From assembly GCA_000711775.1 (NCBI GenBank), contig ARYC01001082.1, positions 1 through 64,000 of the forward strand: a stretch of 64,000 bases of DNA, read 5' to 3'. Position 1 is the stretch's first letter. Every line of letters starts with the position of its first letter. The position numbers were made by a program, and so were the translations under genes. Source of the DNA: Oxytricha trifallax. Its lineage: Eukaryota > Ciliophora > Spirotrichea > Sporadotrichida > Oxytrichidae. The notes beneath the pieces are model-generated. The model was not told where the DNA came from, made no database searches, and saw only the letters and a list, made by a program, of their open reading frames with translations. Shown one piece after another: positions 32,912 to 44,472 of the stretch.

Positions 32912-33907
32912 GTAATACGAATAAATACCCTACTAAATTGATAATCATTATTTCCTTAACATTTTACTCTATTTAGTTAAGTTTATGGAAGTGTGCATTA
33001 AACTTATAATTTTAGGAACTAAATTTATTATTTATGTTATTAGGTCTATTTTGAATTATAAAAGGACAAATTAAATGAAAATGCAAGCTTTAACATAAGA
33101 AATTTTTAATAAGTTTAAATGTTTAATATATAAAAAACAGTAGTATTATAAAAATTTTAAAACAAAGAAATGTTAAATATTTAATAACTCAAGCATTGTT
33201 TATTAAGATTCAATTATATTACATAATTCTAAAGATATAAATTAATCAATAATACCAATCTTCCATTTTGACATTTTTAATTTATAATGAAAATTATTTT
33301 AAAAATCTAAGCAAATATTTCAATAAAAAATATTTCTTTTTAATTTACTAGTAGGAAGGGAATATTTTCATATAGGATATATATATATATAAATATTTTC
33401 CCAAAGTTTAAAAGGAATAAAATAAAATTCCCAATTTGTTTAAATGTAAAATAATTATGATTGAATTTAAGTTTTAAAAATGAATATAATATAAAAAGTC
33501 AACTAAAACATTATAATTTTTGAAAATATTTATAAATTTATAGCTTTAGTATCATAGCATTTAAAATGTTTATGAATTATTTGAAGATCAACCGATTCTT
33601 AAATTGTCTTAATAATTTCAATTGAGCAGCTATAGTTCATAGTTTGCAAAAAAATATGTTTAGTTTTATTTATTACTTGCTAATTAATAATAGGCTTAAA
33701 GACAGCTTCGTTAATTTTGCAACGATTCTTCATATAATTTAAAATAAAATTGCTAAGTTTTTTATAAAAATAAATAAAAGAAATTTTTTTATTGAGTTGA
33801 AAATTTTGTAGTAACATAAGATATGTTGATTGTTTTTTTTTATTCGGAACACATTTTATAAATTCAATCCTTAATTAAATATTGTTAAATTTTTAAAAAA
33901 GCAAATT

Positions 33908-34353
33908 TGGGGAGGGGAAGTTTCTTGCACTATGTTATGATAAAAAAAGATTTTAGGGAAGTTACTTTCACTAAAAAAATCTTTTTTATTAAATTAATCT
34001 TTAGAGCAACAATCAACCATCTTCCGAACTTTTCATTGTTTTATTAACACTTAATTTATAAATCAATTTATCAATATCTCTCTACAGATTCCAACAACTC
34101 TGGCATATATCAACTAATATTTCTGTATCTTAACCATTATATTGTCCTCTTTGTACTCATAGTAATTCCAAATATTGTATCCATTTTATAGAAATTTTTA
34201 TTCAGTTTATCTTCTTCTTTCCATACAGTAAATGTTTGACTATATTTTATTTGAACTACTTCTTATTCAAGGGTCATAAAAATGTTAAATTTTATAATTT
34301 ATGCAGAATTTATTAAATTTACAAGAAAATAAAAAAATGCACAAAAACTCCCA
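33908..34353. mobile_element. Poly-G foldback MITE, copy 2
   Basis: Begins GGGGAGGGGAAGTTTCTTGC and ends near TGCACAAAAACTCCCA. The interior (TCAATATCTCTCTACAGATTCC, then CTATATTTTATTTGAACTACTTC) matches copy 1. The G tracts are eroded, so it is older than copy 1. Confidence 0.78.
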
Positions 34354-34683
34354 AATTTTATTATAATTATATAGAAAATTGAATATATTTGTATATGAGA
34401 AAAAGAACTTATAGTACAAATAATTATTCCCTAAAATATCTTTAACATCAATCGCTTAATTTTACTATGACTAAAAATTATATTATTTTTATGTTTATTT
34501 TACAACCTAAAATGAACAATGTTTGGGATAGCAGCAATTTCCTTTAGTTTTTGAAAGTAGTGACTAGGACATTATTCTTTATATCATCAAGCCAAATATT
34601 ACAACTTTTATTTATCATGATAGATATTTTAGATTTTTAAAGGCAAATTATAATAAAAATATTTGTAAAATCAGTATTATAAA

Positions 34684-34850
34684 ATACTGATTTGAGCTTT
34701 GTATTTGGAGGCCATGTAAGATTGGGTACAAACTAAGTTGCAACAATTGGATATTATAATAATTTGAATTCATTCTTCAGAGTTAAATGGATGTGGACTT
34801 ATGAGAATGATTTAAGTGATTTTACTTTAAAGAACATCTAATTATTTTTG
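34684..34850 (+). CDS. Host gene 2, MDS: propeller-like repeat
   Basis: Ciliate-code frame: TDLSFVFGGHVRLGTNQVAT, IGYYNNLNSFFRVKWMWTYE, NDLSDFTLKN. Gly-Gly followed by short strands and aromatic residues suggests a kelch/propeller-like extracellular repeat. It lies 66 bp before TBE copy e. The next in-order segment (47172 onward) carries the matching LTGSSFIIGGVMEDQ repeat. The boundaries are inferred. Confidence 0.55.
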
Positions 34851-35062
34851 TTTAAATATAAGTTTGAAAGAAAGTCATTAATTAAATTATAAAATAAATA
34901 GAACGTAATAGCAATCAAACCCCAAAACTCCTTCACTAGTTTTATTGATAAAAGCAGACAATGAGTGCATACTTTATTATGGTTTTAATAGGGTTTATAA
35001 AGGGGATTAGGGTTAAATGTAAAACAAAATCGAGTGTATATGAGAAATTTTAGACTAAATTT

Positions 35063-36455
35063 TCACTCAAACAGTACCTAGACATTATGGGCCAATTTCT
35101 TAACTTTATATCTCCCAACCTACTAATTATTAAGTCAATTGTTTTTCTGTTCTGTGATTAGACCTTAGAATTGTCTGCTTTCAATTTCTCTCAATATACC
35201 TTTTATCTTGTTTTGTTCTAGATACTGCTGCATCCTCTACTTTGAATCTTTCTCTCTTTCACAACTGTAGTAATTAGTTCTTGGCATAACGCATACTACA
35301 ATTATTGCTGCAAGAGCCCAAATATCCCACTTAATATCAACATCTCTCCAATCCTCCATCTCTGGATAGTATCCAGGATTAATTAAAATATATTATTACC
35401 ACTCTGAGTGGTGTTAAGTCAAGCATGATGTTTTTTTAGCTCTAAGTCTCGATAAGCATATCCTAAAGTGTGCTGCTCTTCAACGCTTTTGCAAAAATTT
35501 GTAAGAATAATAGGTAGCTACTTTGGAATCCTTTAATCTTAAATGTAGTCTCCATAAGTTATTTAGTAAAGAGGGAGACGTAAAGCAACATGATCTTGAC
35601 TAAGCAGAATTCCATCGAGCTTAATTGTAAATATGCACTGTCTATCCTTTGCATTAATAAGAGCTAAGTATTCATAAACAAATTCCATTTAAAATTGTCA
35701 TCGCATTTGAAGTAGTTGAATGGATAAATCTTGTAAGCAAACTGCTTATCAGTTATGATCTTTTACTGAAATTTTTCCACAAGTATTATATAAATTTCCT
35801 TGCATTCTTTAAGGTCAATAACATTTAAAATTGGAAGCTTTAGTGCTTGTATCTTCGCAGTGATGTTTTACTATCTCCGAAGCAGGGAGGTTTCTCACTG
35901 CTTTAATTAGTTTATTTTTTCTTAACTCTTTGCTTCAGTGATTATAAGAGGTCTCTTGGTTTTAATTTTTTATAAGAAGATCTCACCAATCTAGGGATCT
36001 ATGACATCAAACCTTTTGCCATTATACATTTTTAGGTGAATTTCTAGATCCCTTGAATGATTGTACTGCTTATTACAGTAAGGATAGAAATATTTTCCAT
36101 CCATCTTGTCATGTTTAAGATAAAGCTTGGGCTTGTTAGAATGCTGCTCTAAGATATGACTTTTTTAAAGCAGTTTTATAAGTGAAATTCTCGTTATACT
36201 CTTCACAAAAATATTGCATCTTTCAAACTTTTTTCTCTACCTTGCCTTCAACCATTTTACAGGGGCTTTGTATTATATTCTTAACTTTATATTTTAGAAT
36301 TGAATTGCTATTCGAAGTTTGAGACTTAAGCTAAAGGTAAAAAATTTCAAGATAATATTGGTTTTGACATAGCAAAGTCTCAATTTTCTTTTGATTGATG
36401 AAAGAAATTTTGCTGCTAATGTCAAGTAATGTTTTCTTAGTAAGTTGCCGCTTAT
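35063..36455 (-). pseudogene. TBE zinc-finger/kinase gene, copy e
   Basis: Stop TGA is the reverse complement of 35063-35065. The ATG of other copies is ATA here (36453-36455). Zinc-finger and kinase regions are recognisable by alignment to copy d (YKHDKMDGKYF-type linker near 36,110; kinase end near 35,080), but the catalytic region near 35,400 has lost a block and several frame slips are present. Length is about 55 bp shorter than copy d. A pseudogene. Confidence 0.85.
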
Positions 36456-36604
36456 TTAATAATACTATTAATATTTATACAAGCTGCTTATAATCTGCTT
36501 ATATAATCTAGTAAAAGCAAAGTCTCAAAGATTTCAAGTGGTCTAATGAAAGCAGAGTGAGAGACGATTATTTTATATTTTCTTATTTTTAAAGATTATA
36601 ATAA

Positions 36605-36853
36605 AACCCCGTTAGTCAATTAAGATTGAAGGTTAAGAATAATAAAATTAAGAATAAATTATTATTGGCGTAATTTATTAAACTTTTGGCTAATTATTAA
36701 AATCATTGCCTCGAATAATTTTCTCTATAAAATAAACAATCAGGGTGCGAAAATTCTTTTTAGCCTATTATATTTAATTTCAGCCAATAATAATTTAATT
36801 TTTATGTTATAATTCTTAATCCCCAATCTTCATTATTAATTGACAAACGGGAT
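36605..36853. repeat. Foldback (MITE-like) insertion in TBE copy e
   Basis: About 250 bp with inverted ends: CCCCGTTAGTCAATTAAGAT on the left and, reverse-complemented, ATCCCGTTTGTCAATTAATA on the right. Internal stems continue (GGTTAAGAAT / ATTCTTAATCC; TTATTATTGGC / GCCAATAATAA). It has no coding capacity and lies in the intergenic region of the TBE. Confidence 0.7.
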
Positions 36854-36944
36854 TATTTACTAATTCATCCATTATATTCATTAAAATACACCTAAATTTA
36901 TAAATTAGGAATGAACATAAATTATTAAATTAGAAAGTTAATTG

Positions 36945-37525
36945 CTGGGTGATGTACCAACCTCACTTGGGACTTTCTGATAAAGCTTTCTATTATACTA
37001 AGGCTAACCGAGGGAAGGTAGGGGTTGCTGGGCGCAACAAATGAGGGACCAGCCGGTGGGGTTTAATCTGTCAGATAATACTCCTAGAGTGAGCTGGATC
37101 CTAAGATTTCCCTGCATTAGATGAGTCTACTGGCTTGAGTTCAGTTTCCTAGGTAAAAGAGCAGGATGAAGGTACGCTCTGCTTTCGAAAGTGAAAAGAC
37201 CAAAACGATTGAAGCCAACGATAAGGATTTTTCTCCCACACCGGGTTAGGGTGCTGAAGCTACCACAGCGAAAAGACAGGGATTACGTTTCCCAATAGCG
37301 GTGGGACTGGTAAGCGTTTTTCTCAAACTTCTTTCACTCTGGATGAATCCTACGAGCTCTGTCGTCCAGGTTATTCTGGCGACATCTTGATTTAGGAGGA
37401 GACTAGGTGATAGCGAGACTAGTTTTTTCGGAGTTTTCTACTTCATGACTGCCTCGTCACGGAATTTGCAACTTCAACTTACTCAGATACGTCTACGTCA
37501 CGACTAAGATTGATGGTATAATTTT
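36945..37525. other. GC-rich island of unknown nature inside TBE copy e
   Basis: About 580 bp near 45-50% GC by eye in a region otherwise near 20-25%. It replaces nothing in the TBE, because the intergenic region is longer than in copies c and d by about this much plus the foldback. All plus frames are long and partly open; one reads MKVRSAFESEKTKTIEAND from about 37,166 to TGA near 37,390. It is not rRNA or tRNA as far as I can tell. It could be an inserted MDS, a retroposon or a structured RNA region. Confidence 0.5.
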
Positions 37526-38010
37526 AGTATTAAACAGTGATATGTTAAAATTTAATTGATGTTAATCAAATTAACTAAGGAAGGGACATCTATAATTACT
37601 TTTTTTAAGCAATAATTAATACTGTTTTTAACTGTAATTTGACCTACTTATTAAGTTTTAAAAAAATTAGATGCACCTCATTATTTAATTAATTATTATA
37701 AGGAGCAATTCAATGAAGATATTTTGATAAAAATGGAAATCAATCGTGAATCTTTGAGCAAGTTTATCTCTGTTTCTTTGCATATCTTTTTAAAGCTGAT
37801 CACCTGTAGATCCCCCTATTTAGTATTAAAATTAAAAAAGTTTAGAATGAATTTCCATAATTTTTAATTTATTAACGTTTCGAGAAAGAGAAAGCAAGAT
37901 GAAGTCTATGAATGATGTAATGAAGAGAATTCAATGCAAAAATTAAATAGGAAAATTTCTAAGAAAGAACACCTTAATTTCTATAGAATGGTAAGTTTTT
38001 ATCTAAAATC

Positions 38011-38024
38011 AGCTTGTTGTTATA
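38011..38024. repeat. Target-site duplication (left) of the retroposon-like insert
   Basis: AGCTTGTTGTTATA, matching AGCTTATTGTTATA at 39692-39705 with one difference. Fourteen bp fits target-primed retroposition. Confidence 0.75.
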
Positions 38025-38038
38025 ATAATTATAATAAT

Positions 38039-38115
<77 letters not shown>
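38025..38115. repeat. (ATA/ATT)n microsatellite, tail of the retroposon-like insert
   Basis: Almost perfect trinucleotide repeat directly next to the left target duplication. Confidence 0.95.
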
Positions 38116-38116
<1 letters not shown>

Positions 38117-38292
38117 GATCACATTGAGGTCTCTAGGGCCCCCCGATCTTTTAAGCATGTTAAGCTTATAAGGGACAAGCCCTTTTAGTTTATAGTGATT
38201 CTTTGTCACTATGGTCAAGGACCAGCTTCCAATTTACTTTCTGTCTTATTTAAATTCAAGCCAGGGAGCCACTCTCTACAACAGTAGTGTAT

Positions 38293-39060
38293 TCATCTGT
38301 TCTTTCTATCTGCTGTTGTCTCTTTTTCTTTCCATGTTATATCGCCAATTGTTGCATCGAAAGCAAAAGTATGTACTATATCTATAATCATTTGTCTAAC
38401 ATTATAAATGGAGATTATCTCTTTTAGTGTTCGATTTTTACGAGTTTTTGCATCTTTCTTATATAGATCTAATTATTCCCAATTAGTATCATCCTTCTTC
38501 TTAATAAATTGTTTTAACTGACTGAGCTAATCTAGTGTTTCTTCTAAGAAAAAAAGGTTGCTATTTTCTTCTTAGTCTTATATTTAGAAGTTAAAATCTG
38601 TGATTAAATTATCAAATACAAATTGATAATTGATCATTTCGTGTTTCATTAGAGCAAAGATGCTTGGACTATTTTCCACTGTAATCTCATGAATTGATTG
38701 TTTACCTTAGCATTTTAGGACTGCTATTCTTTATAATGATTTTATTGTATCAAGAATAGGTATAGCGAATTCATGGGGTTTTGGTGTAGGAATATTTTAG
38801 GTTTTCAGGATGAAGTCTTTAGTCATTGATTCAACTCCTTGGATGTCTTTTGATAACGTCATAAAGATGTTCTCTAGGTTCACTACTTTATCTAGTATTG
38901 CATTAGTAGTTTCCGAGTTCTTTTATTGACGTTTATTAGATTGCTCTATAGTTTCCAGCAGATTAATAATACGATTTTAAATCTTGAAGTCTAGTCTTCC
39001 ATTTTGTTTGTGTTTATCTTCTTATTAAGTTTATTAAACTTGTAATTATTTAATAAATTA
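38293..39060 (-). CDS. Unknown protein of the retroposon-like insert
   Basis: A continuous ciliate-code frame of about 255 codons ending at TGA (reverse complement of 38293-38295). The N-terminal half is helical and possibly coiled-coil (NRIINLLETIEQSNKRQ, then NAILDKVVNLENIFMTLSKD). The C-terminal half is mixed: SIHEITVENSPSIFALMKHE, KQFIKKKDDTNWEQLDLYKK, YNVRQMIIDIVHTFAFD. No ATG is evident at the start of the frame; the nearby ATG at 39002 is in another frame. No known domain. A LINE ORF1-like RNA-binding role is one possibility, unproven. Confidence 0.5.
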
Positions 39061-39691
39061 TTATTAGTATTCAATTTAATTACCGATCTAATTTCCAAGT
39101 TAGTTAATTTCTGATAAACTTTTCAGATCAGTATGTATTCTGATTGGTATACTGATCTGTTACGTCATCGTTTAGTTAGTGACTATTTTTCCTTATTAGA
39201 TAGTAGGTTTAGGTTTAGGAAGAAAAGGTACCTCTAATTTTAGTTATTAGATAGACATAGAAAAAGAGGTCATTAACCCAACAAAGATTGCTCATCATAA
39301 TAGTCAGTCTCCTTCAATCGTGAAAAGGATTTTTAGAGATCAATTGTTAGGTCTATAGGGTTCAGAGAGGAGATATATTCTTCAATTCTCTTCTGGAAAA
39401 CTTTGAAGCTCAGTATTTGGAACCATATTTTCAATATGTAACTTTGTTCCATTTTTTTAAGTTAACACGAGCAATCTTAACTTTTAAGTTTTCTCAGGGT
39501 AAGAGAGACTATATTAAGTTCAGGTAGATAATCTCTCTGGAAAGATAAAACTTGGGTGAGAAGGATTGAAAGCTTCTCAAACTTCTTGAAAGTATCTTGT
39601 AGAGATTACTAAGAGGGATTTGGTTGAAAGTCTTGTGAGTTCGTACTACTCATCTATTAACTTTCTAATTTAAAACTATTTATATTATAAT

Positions 39692-39705
39692 AGCTTATTG
39701 TTATA
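39692..39705. repeat. Target-site duplication (right) of the retroposon-like insert
   Basis: AGCTTATTGTTATA; partner of 38011-38024. Confidence 0.75.
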
Positions 39706-40333
39706 GTTGGATTCTTCTTGCCCACTTAGGAGCGAACTAAGATCTCATTCTTAAAAGTTTTACTAATTGAAGATAAAAAACTTTTTAAATCTAATAAAAT
39801 TAGGATGATAGAGAAACCTAACTACCCTGAAATATTAGTGACAGACCTATATGACGATGTTATGAGTGATCCGGACGTAGCTCTCTTCCTTCCATCAAAG
39901 CTACAGCTCTCGAATAAGTTACCAGAGAGTAACTTCTTCTTTGGTGTTCTTGGAACTTTGAAACCTGAGTACTTAAATGAGGTAATTTAAGAAGCTCACA
40001 AGAAAATCTATAGCATCTCTTCTAAAGAAAAAAGAAACAGGGAATATAAATCAGTGATACCTTGCTCTAGGAACAGCAGAGACTTCCTTCCATATCTTGT
40101 AAGCTTAAACTTTTAATTTTTTAAAAAATACCTGACAAAGCTATATAATTGATGAAAGATCATAGCAATATAAACAGAGAGAGAAAATCCTATGTAAAGC
40201 ATGAAATGAGTAAGAGACTCTCAAAAGATTTATAAAAGCTAGATGAAATAAACATAGATACAGGATTTGTCTCTAAGAGGAGCAATATCGGCCCAAGCAA
40301 GCCATAATAAGAAGAAATGAAAGAGAACCCATT

Positions 40334-40418
40334 CAAAACCCCAAAACCCCTTAGTGAGGTTTATAAGTGCTTTGATTTGTAGGGTATAGTTGGGGTCTTA
40401 TTGGGGTTAGTAGAGAAA
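40334..40418. repeat. Left inverted repeat of TBE copy f
   Basis: CAAAACCCCAAAACCCC then TTAGTGAGGTTTATAAGTGC and onward; inverse of 44355-44439. Confidence 0.95.
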
Positions 40419-40472
40419 ACGCAGGTTTTTTATGAATTTAATGAATATTTAATGAGTATTACTGTACTTAAT

Positions 40473-41920
40473 TCAAACAAATTTTATCTGCTTATCTTTG
40501 TGATACCTCTTGAATTTAGCAGTCTGTAGTTGTTCTAGTATATCATCTAATGATTATCGTGGATATGCTGGAGCTTTTACGATGACCATCTCAACTATCT
40601 TCTTAATTTCATTGCATATTTCATCTTGCTTAATATGTTTAGCAGCCAAACTTATTGATTATTTCTCATGTTTTGTTCCAAAGTATGACATACTTTCCAT
40701 ATCGCACTCTAAGATAATTGCAGCTACCGCCCAAACATCCCATTATACAGAGCCATTTGTCCATTTCTCTCTTATAGGGAAGTATCCTGGAGTGCCTAAA
40801 ACCTTAGCTAAAGTCACTATCTCTTGTCTTATTGCTCTGTTGAAATCTATGACTACTACTTCTAAAGGGCAGAGATTTAGCATTACATTTTCTGGCTTCA
40901 AATCTCTATGAACATACCCTAGATCATGGAGCTCTTTCACACCCTTAGTCATATCTGTGAGTATCTCATTCAAATCATCAGGATATCTATTATGGTAGAG
41001 ATACTCTCTTAGAGTCATTTCAAACTTCTTGAGTCTCAATGCAATAAAACCATGACCAAGTATAACTCCGTCGAGCTTAGCTAAGTTCTTGCATTATCTT
41101 TTCTAAGCCTCTCTCAGTACTATGTATTCATTTGCAAACTCATTTTAATATTGCTCGTTCTTAATGAGATACTTGAATGGATATACCTTGTAAGCGAATT
41201 CATCAACAAATATAAGTCTTACCTTGTTAGGTACGTCAATATTCAAATAGTTTTCAATACAGCTGCTTATGTCGACTGCATTTAATACAGGTATATAAAT
41301 TGCTCTCTCTTATAAGCATGCTATATACATACAATTTGCTGGTTGGTTCATTGACTCAAACCGCTTCTATCTCTTAAGTCTCTCCTACTGCTCTATTTGT
41401 GAATCAAGAGAGTTATTTTTTCTTTTAGCAGGTAAAAGCTTTTAAATTTCCTCATCTTTAATCAGGAATTCGCTTAGATGATGCCTTTGCATATGTCTCT
41501 TTACTTTAGCTGAGTAAGTATAAGACTTCATGCAGGTAGTGCATTAGTATCTACCATCTACTTTATCATGCTTGAAGTAGATCTTAGCTCTACCAGAGTG
41601 TACCTCTTTGATGTGTCTCTTCAAGCTAGACTCAGTTGAGAAGAAATTTTAGCAGTCTTCACATTAAAACGTTTTAATTTTTCCTATTGGTTGCTGTTCC
41701 TTATCTTCCTCAACCAATTCAACTTATGTTTAAACTCCCATCTCAGCACTCAACTTCTTGTTTTAAACTTAAATTTTAAAGACCTCAGCTTCAAACTCTA
41801 GAGCTCTTAGCTCTACCTCCTTTTCAATATAAATTACTTCTGGTTTCTTGGAGGAGCCAAAGTTGAGCAATGATTAACCTGTTCCAAGAGAAACTGCTTA
41901 CGATTTAAGTTAGCCGCCAT
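40473..41920 (-). pseudogene. TBE zinc-finger/kinase gene, copy f
   Basis: ATG (reverse complement of 41918-41920) starts MAANLNRKQFLL; TGA is the reverse complement of 40473-40475. Relative to copy a a small indel near 41,880 shifts the frame, so the N-terminus is out of register. The finger CEDCQNFFSTESSLKRH (near 41,650) and the kinase core are intact: YVHRDLKPENVML (near 40,910), VVVIDFNRAI (40,845) and GTPGYFPIREKW (40,785). The whole frame length is not a multiple of three. The kinase Asp residues (HRD, DFN) are conserved, unlike copy d. Confidence 0.85.
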
Positions 41921-42482
41921 GTTTAAATTCAAATTTAAATTTATATTATTAATAAGTAAAAACCTCACTAGCTATACTAACTTTGTATAGGAGCTGGCAC
42001 TGCAACAACAATGGTTGATTCTTAGGTGTTAGACACCATATTATACTTAGTTTATAACTATAAATTTTCTAATTTTATGCTTAATATTTTTATTTTGGTA
42101 CCAACTGAGAATAAATTCAGGTTGGTACTGGTACCAATTAGGTTTTGAACCATTTTGAAACTTTTCCATTAAAACCTCATTAGTTAAAAACTAGGTACTA
42201 ATTAAGTTTTGGTACTATTAAATTGGTACCAATTAAATTTAAACGAATTTAGTACCGGTACTAATCAAATTTAAACAAATTTAGTACTAATTTAATGGAA
42301 CTAAATTGATAAAAATGGAGCTCCATCTCTGAAGTTTGTTACAGCTTCTGCCAGCTTTCTCCACGTATCTTACCAGGTTGACCTCCTATAAGATGCCCAT
42401 ATTTAATACTAAGATTTTTACAGTAGGATCCAGAACTCTATATATTAAAATTTGAAATTCAATAACAAGAGAAGGAACAAGG
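41921..42482. promoter_or_regulatory. Divergent intergenic region of TBE copy f
   Basis: Contains repeated GGTACCAATT / AATTGGTACC and TAGTACTAATTNAAT units between 42,095 and 42,300, the same array as in copy a (780-985). Family I copies have a different array (CTCCTAAT). The arrays are candidates for element-specific protein binding. Confidence 0.5.
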
Positions 42483-43270
42483 ATGGAATCTATAAGTACT
42501 GCAATGAAGAGGTTGAAGCTTAAGAAATGATCTCAAGATTTAGAAGCAAGGAAGATCTCTATCGATACATCACTTAGCATGGTAAGCATGTGAAATATAC
42601 TCAATCATATACTATAGTGGGTTTATTCCTTCCAACGATGGAAGGTACCAAAATTTCATTCTTAAAAGCTATACTCTGCGATGAGAAGAAAGCTTCAAAA
42701 ACAGTGAAATAAAGTTGATAGATATACCAAACTACCCAGAGATTTCAGTCACTAATCTCTACGAGGATGCGATGAAAGAAGAAGAGGTGGTAGTTTATCT
42801 TCCTACCAAGAAACAACTCTCTAACAAGCTTCCAGAAAGGAGCTTCTTCTTTGGAGTTCTTGGCACTTTAAAGAGAGTTACCTCAGAGAGATCATTGAAG
42901 AAGCTCACAAAAAACGCTACTCTATTTCTCCTGAAGATTAAAAGAAGCAAGGCACACTAATAAGCGAGACCTGGCTCGCTGAGCTTAAGAAGCACCCATT
43001 CCTCTCTAGTAAGCTTTGATTCATAACTTTGTAGGGAAACCTCGAACTGGTATATTCCTAATGAAAGAGCATGCGAAGGTTCACAGAGAGAGAAAGTCAT
43101 AGACTATTTATAAAGTGAGCAAAAGACTTTATAAAGATGTCTAAAAGCCAGAAGAAATGAACATAGATGCAGGAGCTGGCACAAAGAGAAGAAATATGGG
43201 TCCAAGCAAGCCTTAAGAAGAGGAGAAGAAAGAGAAGCCAAACCCCTTTATGGGCCAATTTAATATGTGA
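42483..43270 (+). pseudogene. TBE 22-kDa-type gene, copy f
   Basis: ATG 42483 to TGA 43268-43270. Introns 42582-42617 (36 nt) and 43009-43034 (26 nt) both contain TGA in their sequence, so splicing is required for translation. Exon 2 reads VGLFLPTMEGTKISFLKA. One base is missing at the KKAF position (GAAAGCTTC against GAAAGCCTTC in copy a), and another in the GTLKESYLR region, so the frame slips twice. The tail KPNPFMGQFNM is intact. Confidence 0.85.
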
Positions 43271-43276
43271 ATATAT

Positions 43277-44337
43277 TCATTCGTTTAAATCTAAAACTTA
43301 TTTATAAACATTCATTCTTCCTTCTCTCGCACAAACTGTTGTCTTATCCACGCTTACTCTCTACAGCTGCTTTGAATCAAGTCTACTGTATCGATAGGCA
43401 AGTCATGCATAAATGATACAGCAGCAGCTTCTTGTAGTGAGTCTTGATTTAACTCCAGTAGAATTCTATTCCATTAAATTAAGGACTATAAGGAACGTTA
43501 TAAACAGGAGTTAAGTTTAGGTCTTCATAAGCTTTCTTAGACTCCTTAGTCTGATGAAATGAAAGGTTATCAACAAACAGAATGATCTCTTGGTTGCTAT
43601 ACTTCTCTCTGAGCTTATGTAGGAACTCTATATACTACTCTCGCTTAATAGAGCGAGGGTGAATCACATAACTCTCTAAGCCTGAATCTTCACTTATACC
43701 AGCTAAAATTGCATGGGTAACTACCTTCACAATTTAGTCATAAACTTCTATATTATCATACTTCTTATACCAAGACTTATTAATAAAAGTGTTGAAAGTA
43801 AACACAGCTTCATCTGCATTATGAACTTGATGTTATTATCAATAGCTCTCTGCATCTAATCATATATATAGTTTAAATTATTACTATAAAATGGCACTGT
43901 AAAATCAATCACTCTCTTCACTCTGTTGACAGTCTTGAAAGTAATACCATTTCTTCTATAAATGTTGGCTATAGTCTAAGGAGAGATGCGCATATCAGGA
44001 AACTTGCGATGAACATTACAGCTCGCTAGTCTAGAAGAAAGTGTGCCCAATACTTTAAAGTCTTAGAGTCACAGAGGTAGTCAATATGGTGCTGTGAGAA
44101 CTTTTATTTTCTAGCAGGATGCTTTCAAGTACCAGAATTAAAATGCTAAACAGCTAACATGCAGTGATACCTAACAGTAGAGCCACTCTTGTGTAAGAGA
44201 TTTGCAATAGCTGCATAATTCAATACTGGTTTGACTTAATCGATATTAATACTCGTACCATACCTAAGCTGAAGCAGTAAATCTAAATATTTCTCATCAT
44301 AAATCGACCCTAAATTTCGCTAATTTCTATTTCTCAT
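43277..44337 (-). pseudogene. TBE transposase (DDE), copy f
   Basis: ATG (reverse complement of 44335-44337) starts MRNRNQRNLGSIYDEKYLDL; TGA is the reverse complement of 43277-43279, 6 nt from the 22-kDa stop. The core is ADEAVFTFNTFINKSWYKKY (near 43,800), FVDNLSFHQTKESKK (near 43,580) and SPQFNGIEFYW (near 43,470), D34E spacing. The first Asp motif reads HNADE where other copies read HADE. A few frame slips exist in the N-terminal third and C-terminal tail. Confidence 0.87.
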
Positions 44338-44354
44338 TTTGTAAATAGGCCTAA

Positions 44355-44439
44355 TTTCTCTACTAACCCCAATAAGACCCCAACTATACCCTACAAATCA
44401 AAGCACTTATAAACCTCACTAAGGGGTTTTGGGGTTTTG
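44355..44439. repeat. Right inverted repeat of TBE copy f
   Basis: Inverse of 40334-40418, perfect telomere-like end. Confidence 0.95.
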
Positions 44440-44472
44440 ATTTTTAAGAATTCATTCAAAATGTAAACTTAT

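Larger units (their letters stand above)
38025..39691 (-). mobile_element. Retroposon-like insert with microsatellite tail and one unknown gene
   Basis: A 1667 bp insert flanked by 14 bp duplications. Read on the minus strand it ends in a (TTA/TAT)n tail (38025-38115), as in LINEs or SINEs with a microsatellite 3' end. The 5' part has hairpins, for example GATCAGTATNNN...ATACTGATC around 39,125-39,165. It carries one frame without a recognised reverse transcriptase, so it could be a non-autonomous LINE relative or an ORF1-only truncated copy. It landed inside the first mini-intron of the TBE 22-kDa gene. Confidence 0.6.
37899..40333 (+). pseudogene. TBE 22-kDa-type gene, copy e, split by two insertions
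   Basis: ATG 37899 starts the MKSMNDVMKRIQ-type exon. The first mini-intron begins at 37991 (GTAAGTTTTT), but a 1.67 kb retroposon-like insert (38025-39691) lies within it. Exon 2 resumes after the TAG at 39704-39706 and reads through MIEKPNYPEILVTDLYDDV and NKLPESNFFFGVLGTLK. The gene is then interrupted near its 3' end by TBE copy f; the last part resumes at 44443. Frame slips occur near the end. Confidence 0.85.
40334..44439. mobile_element. TBE transposon copy f (family II), full length, nested in copy e
   Basis: 4106 bp. Left end CAAAACCCCAAAACCCC at 40334-40350, right end GGGGTTTTGGGGTTTTG at 44423-44439, both perfect. Flanks are ATT (40331-40333) and ATT (44440-44442), the ANT duplication. 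Inverted repeats are about 82-85 bp. The 22-kDa gene of copy e continues on both sides, so this is a clean later insertion. Order: zinc-finger/kinase (minus), 22-kDa (plus), transposase (minus). Confidence 0.96.

Noticed and set aside
38009-38218. Poly-leucine ORF on the minus strand
   Set aside because: It is the translation of the (ATA/ATT)n microsatellite tail.
40510-40911. 133-residue plus-strand ORF
   Set aside because: Antisense shadow of the TBE zinc-finger/kinase gene, which has the recognisable HRDLKPEN motif on the other strand.
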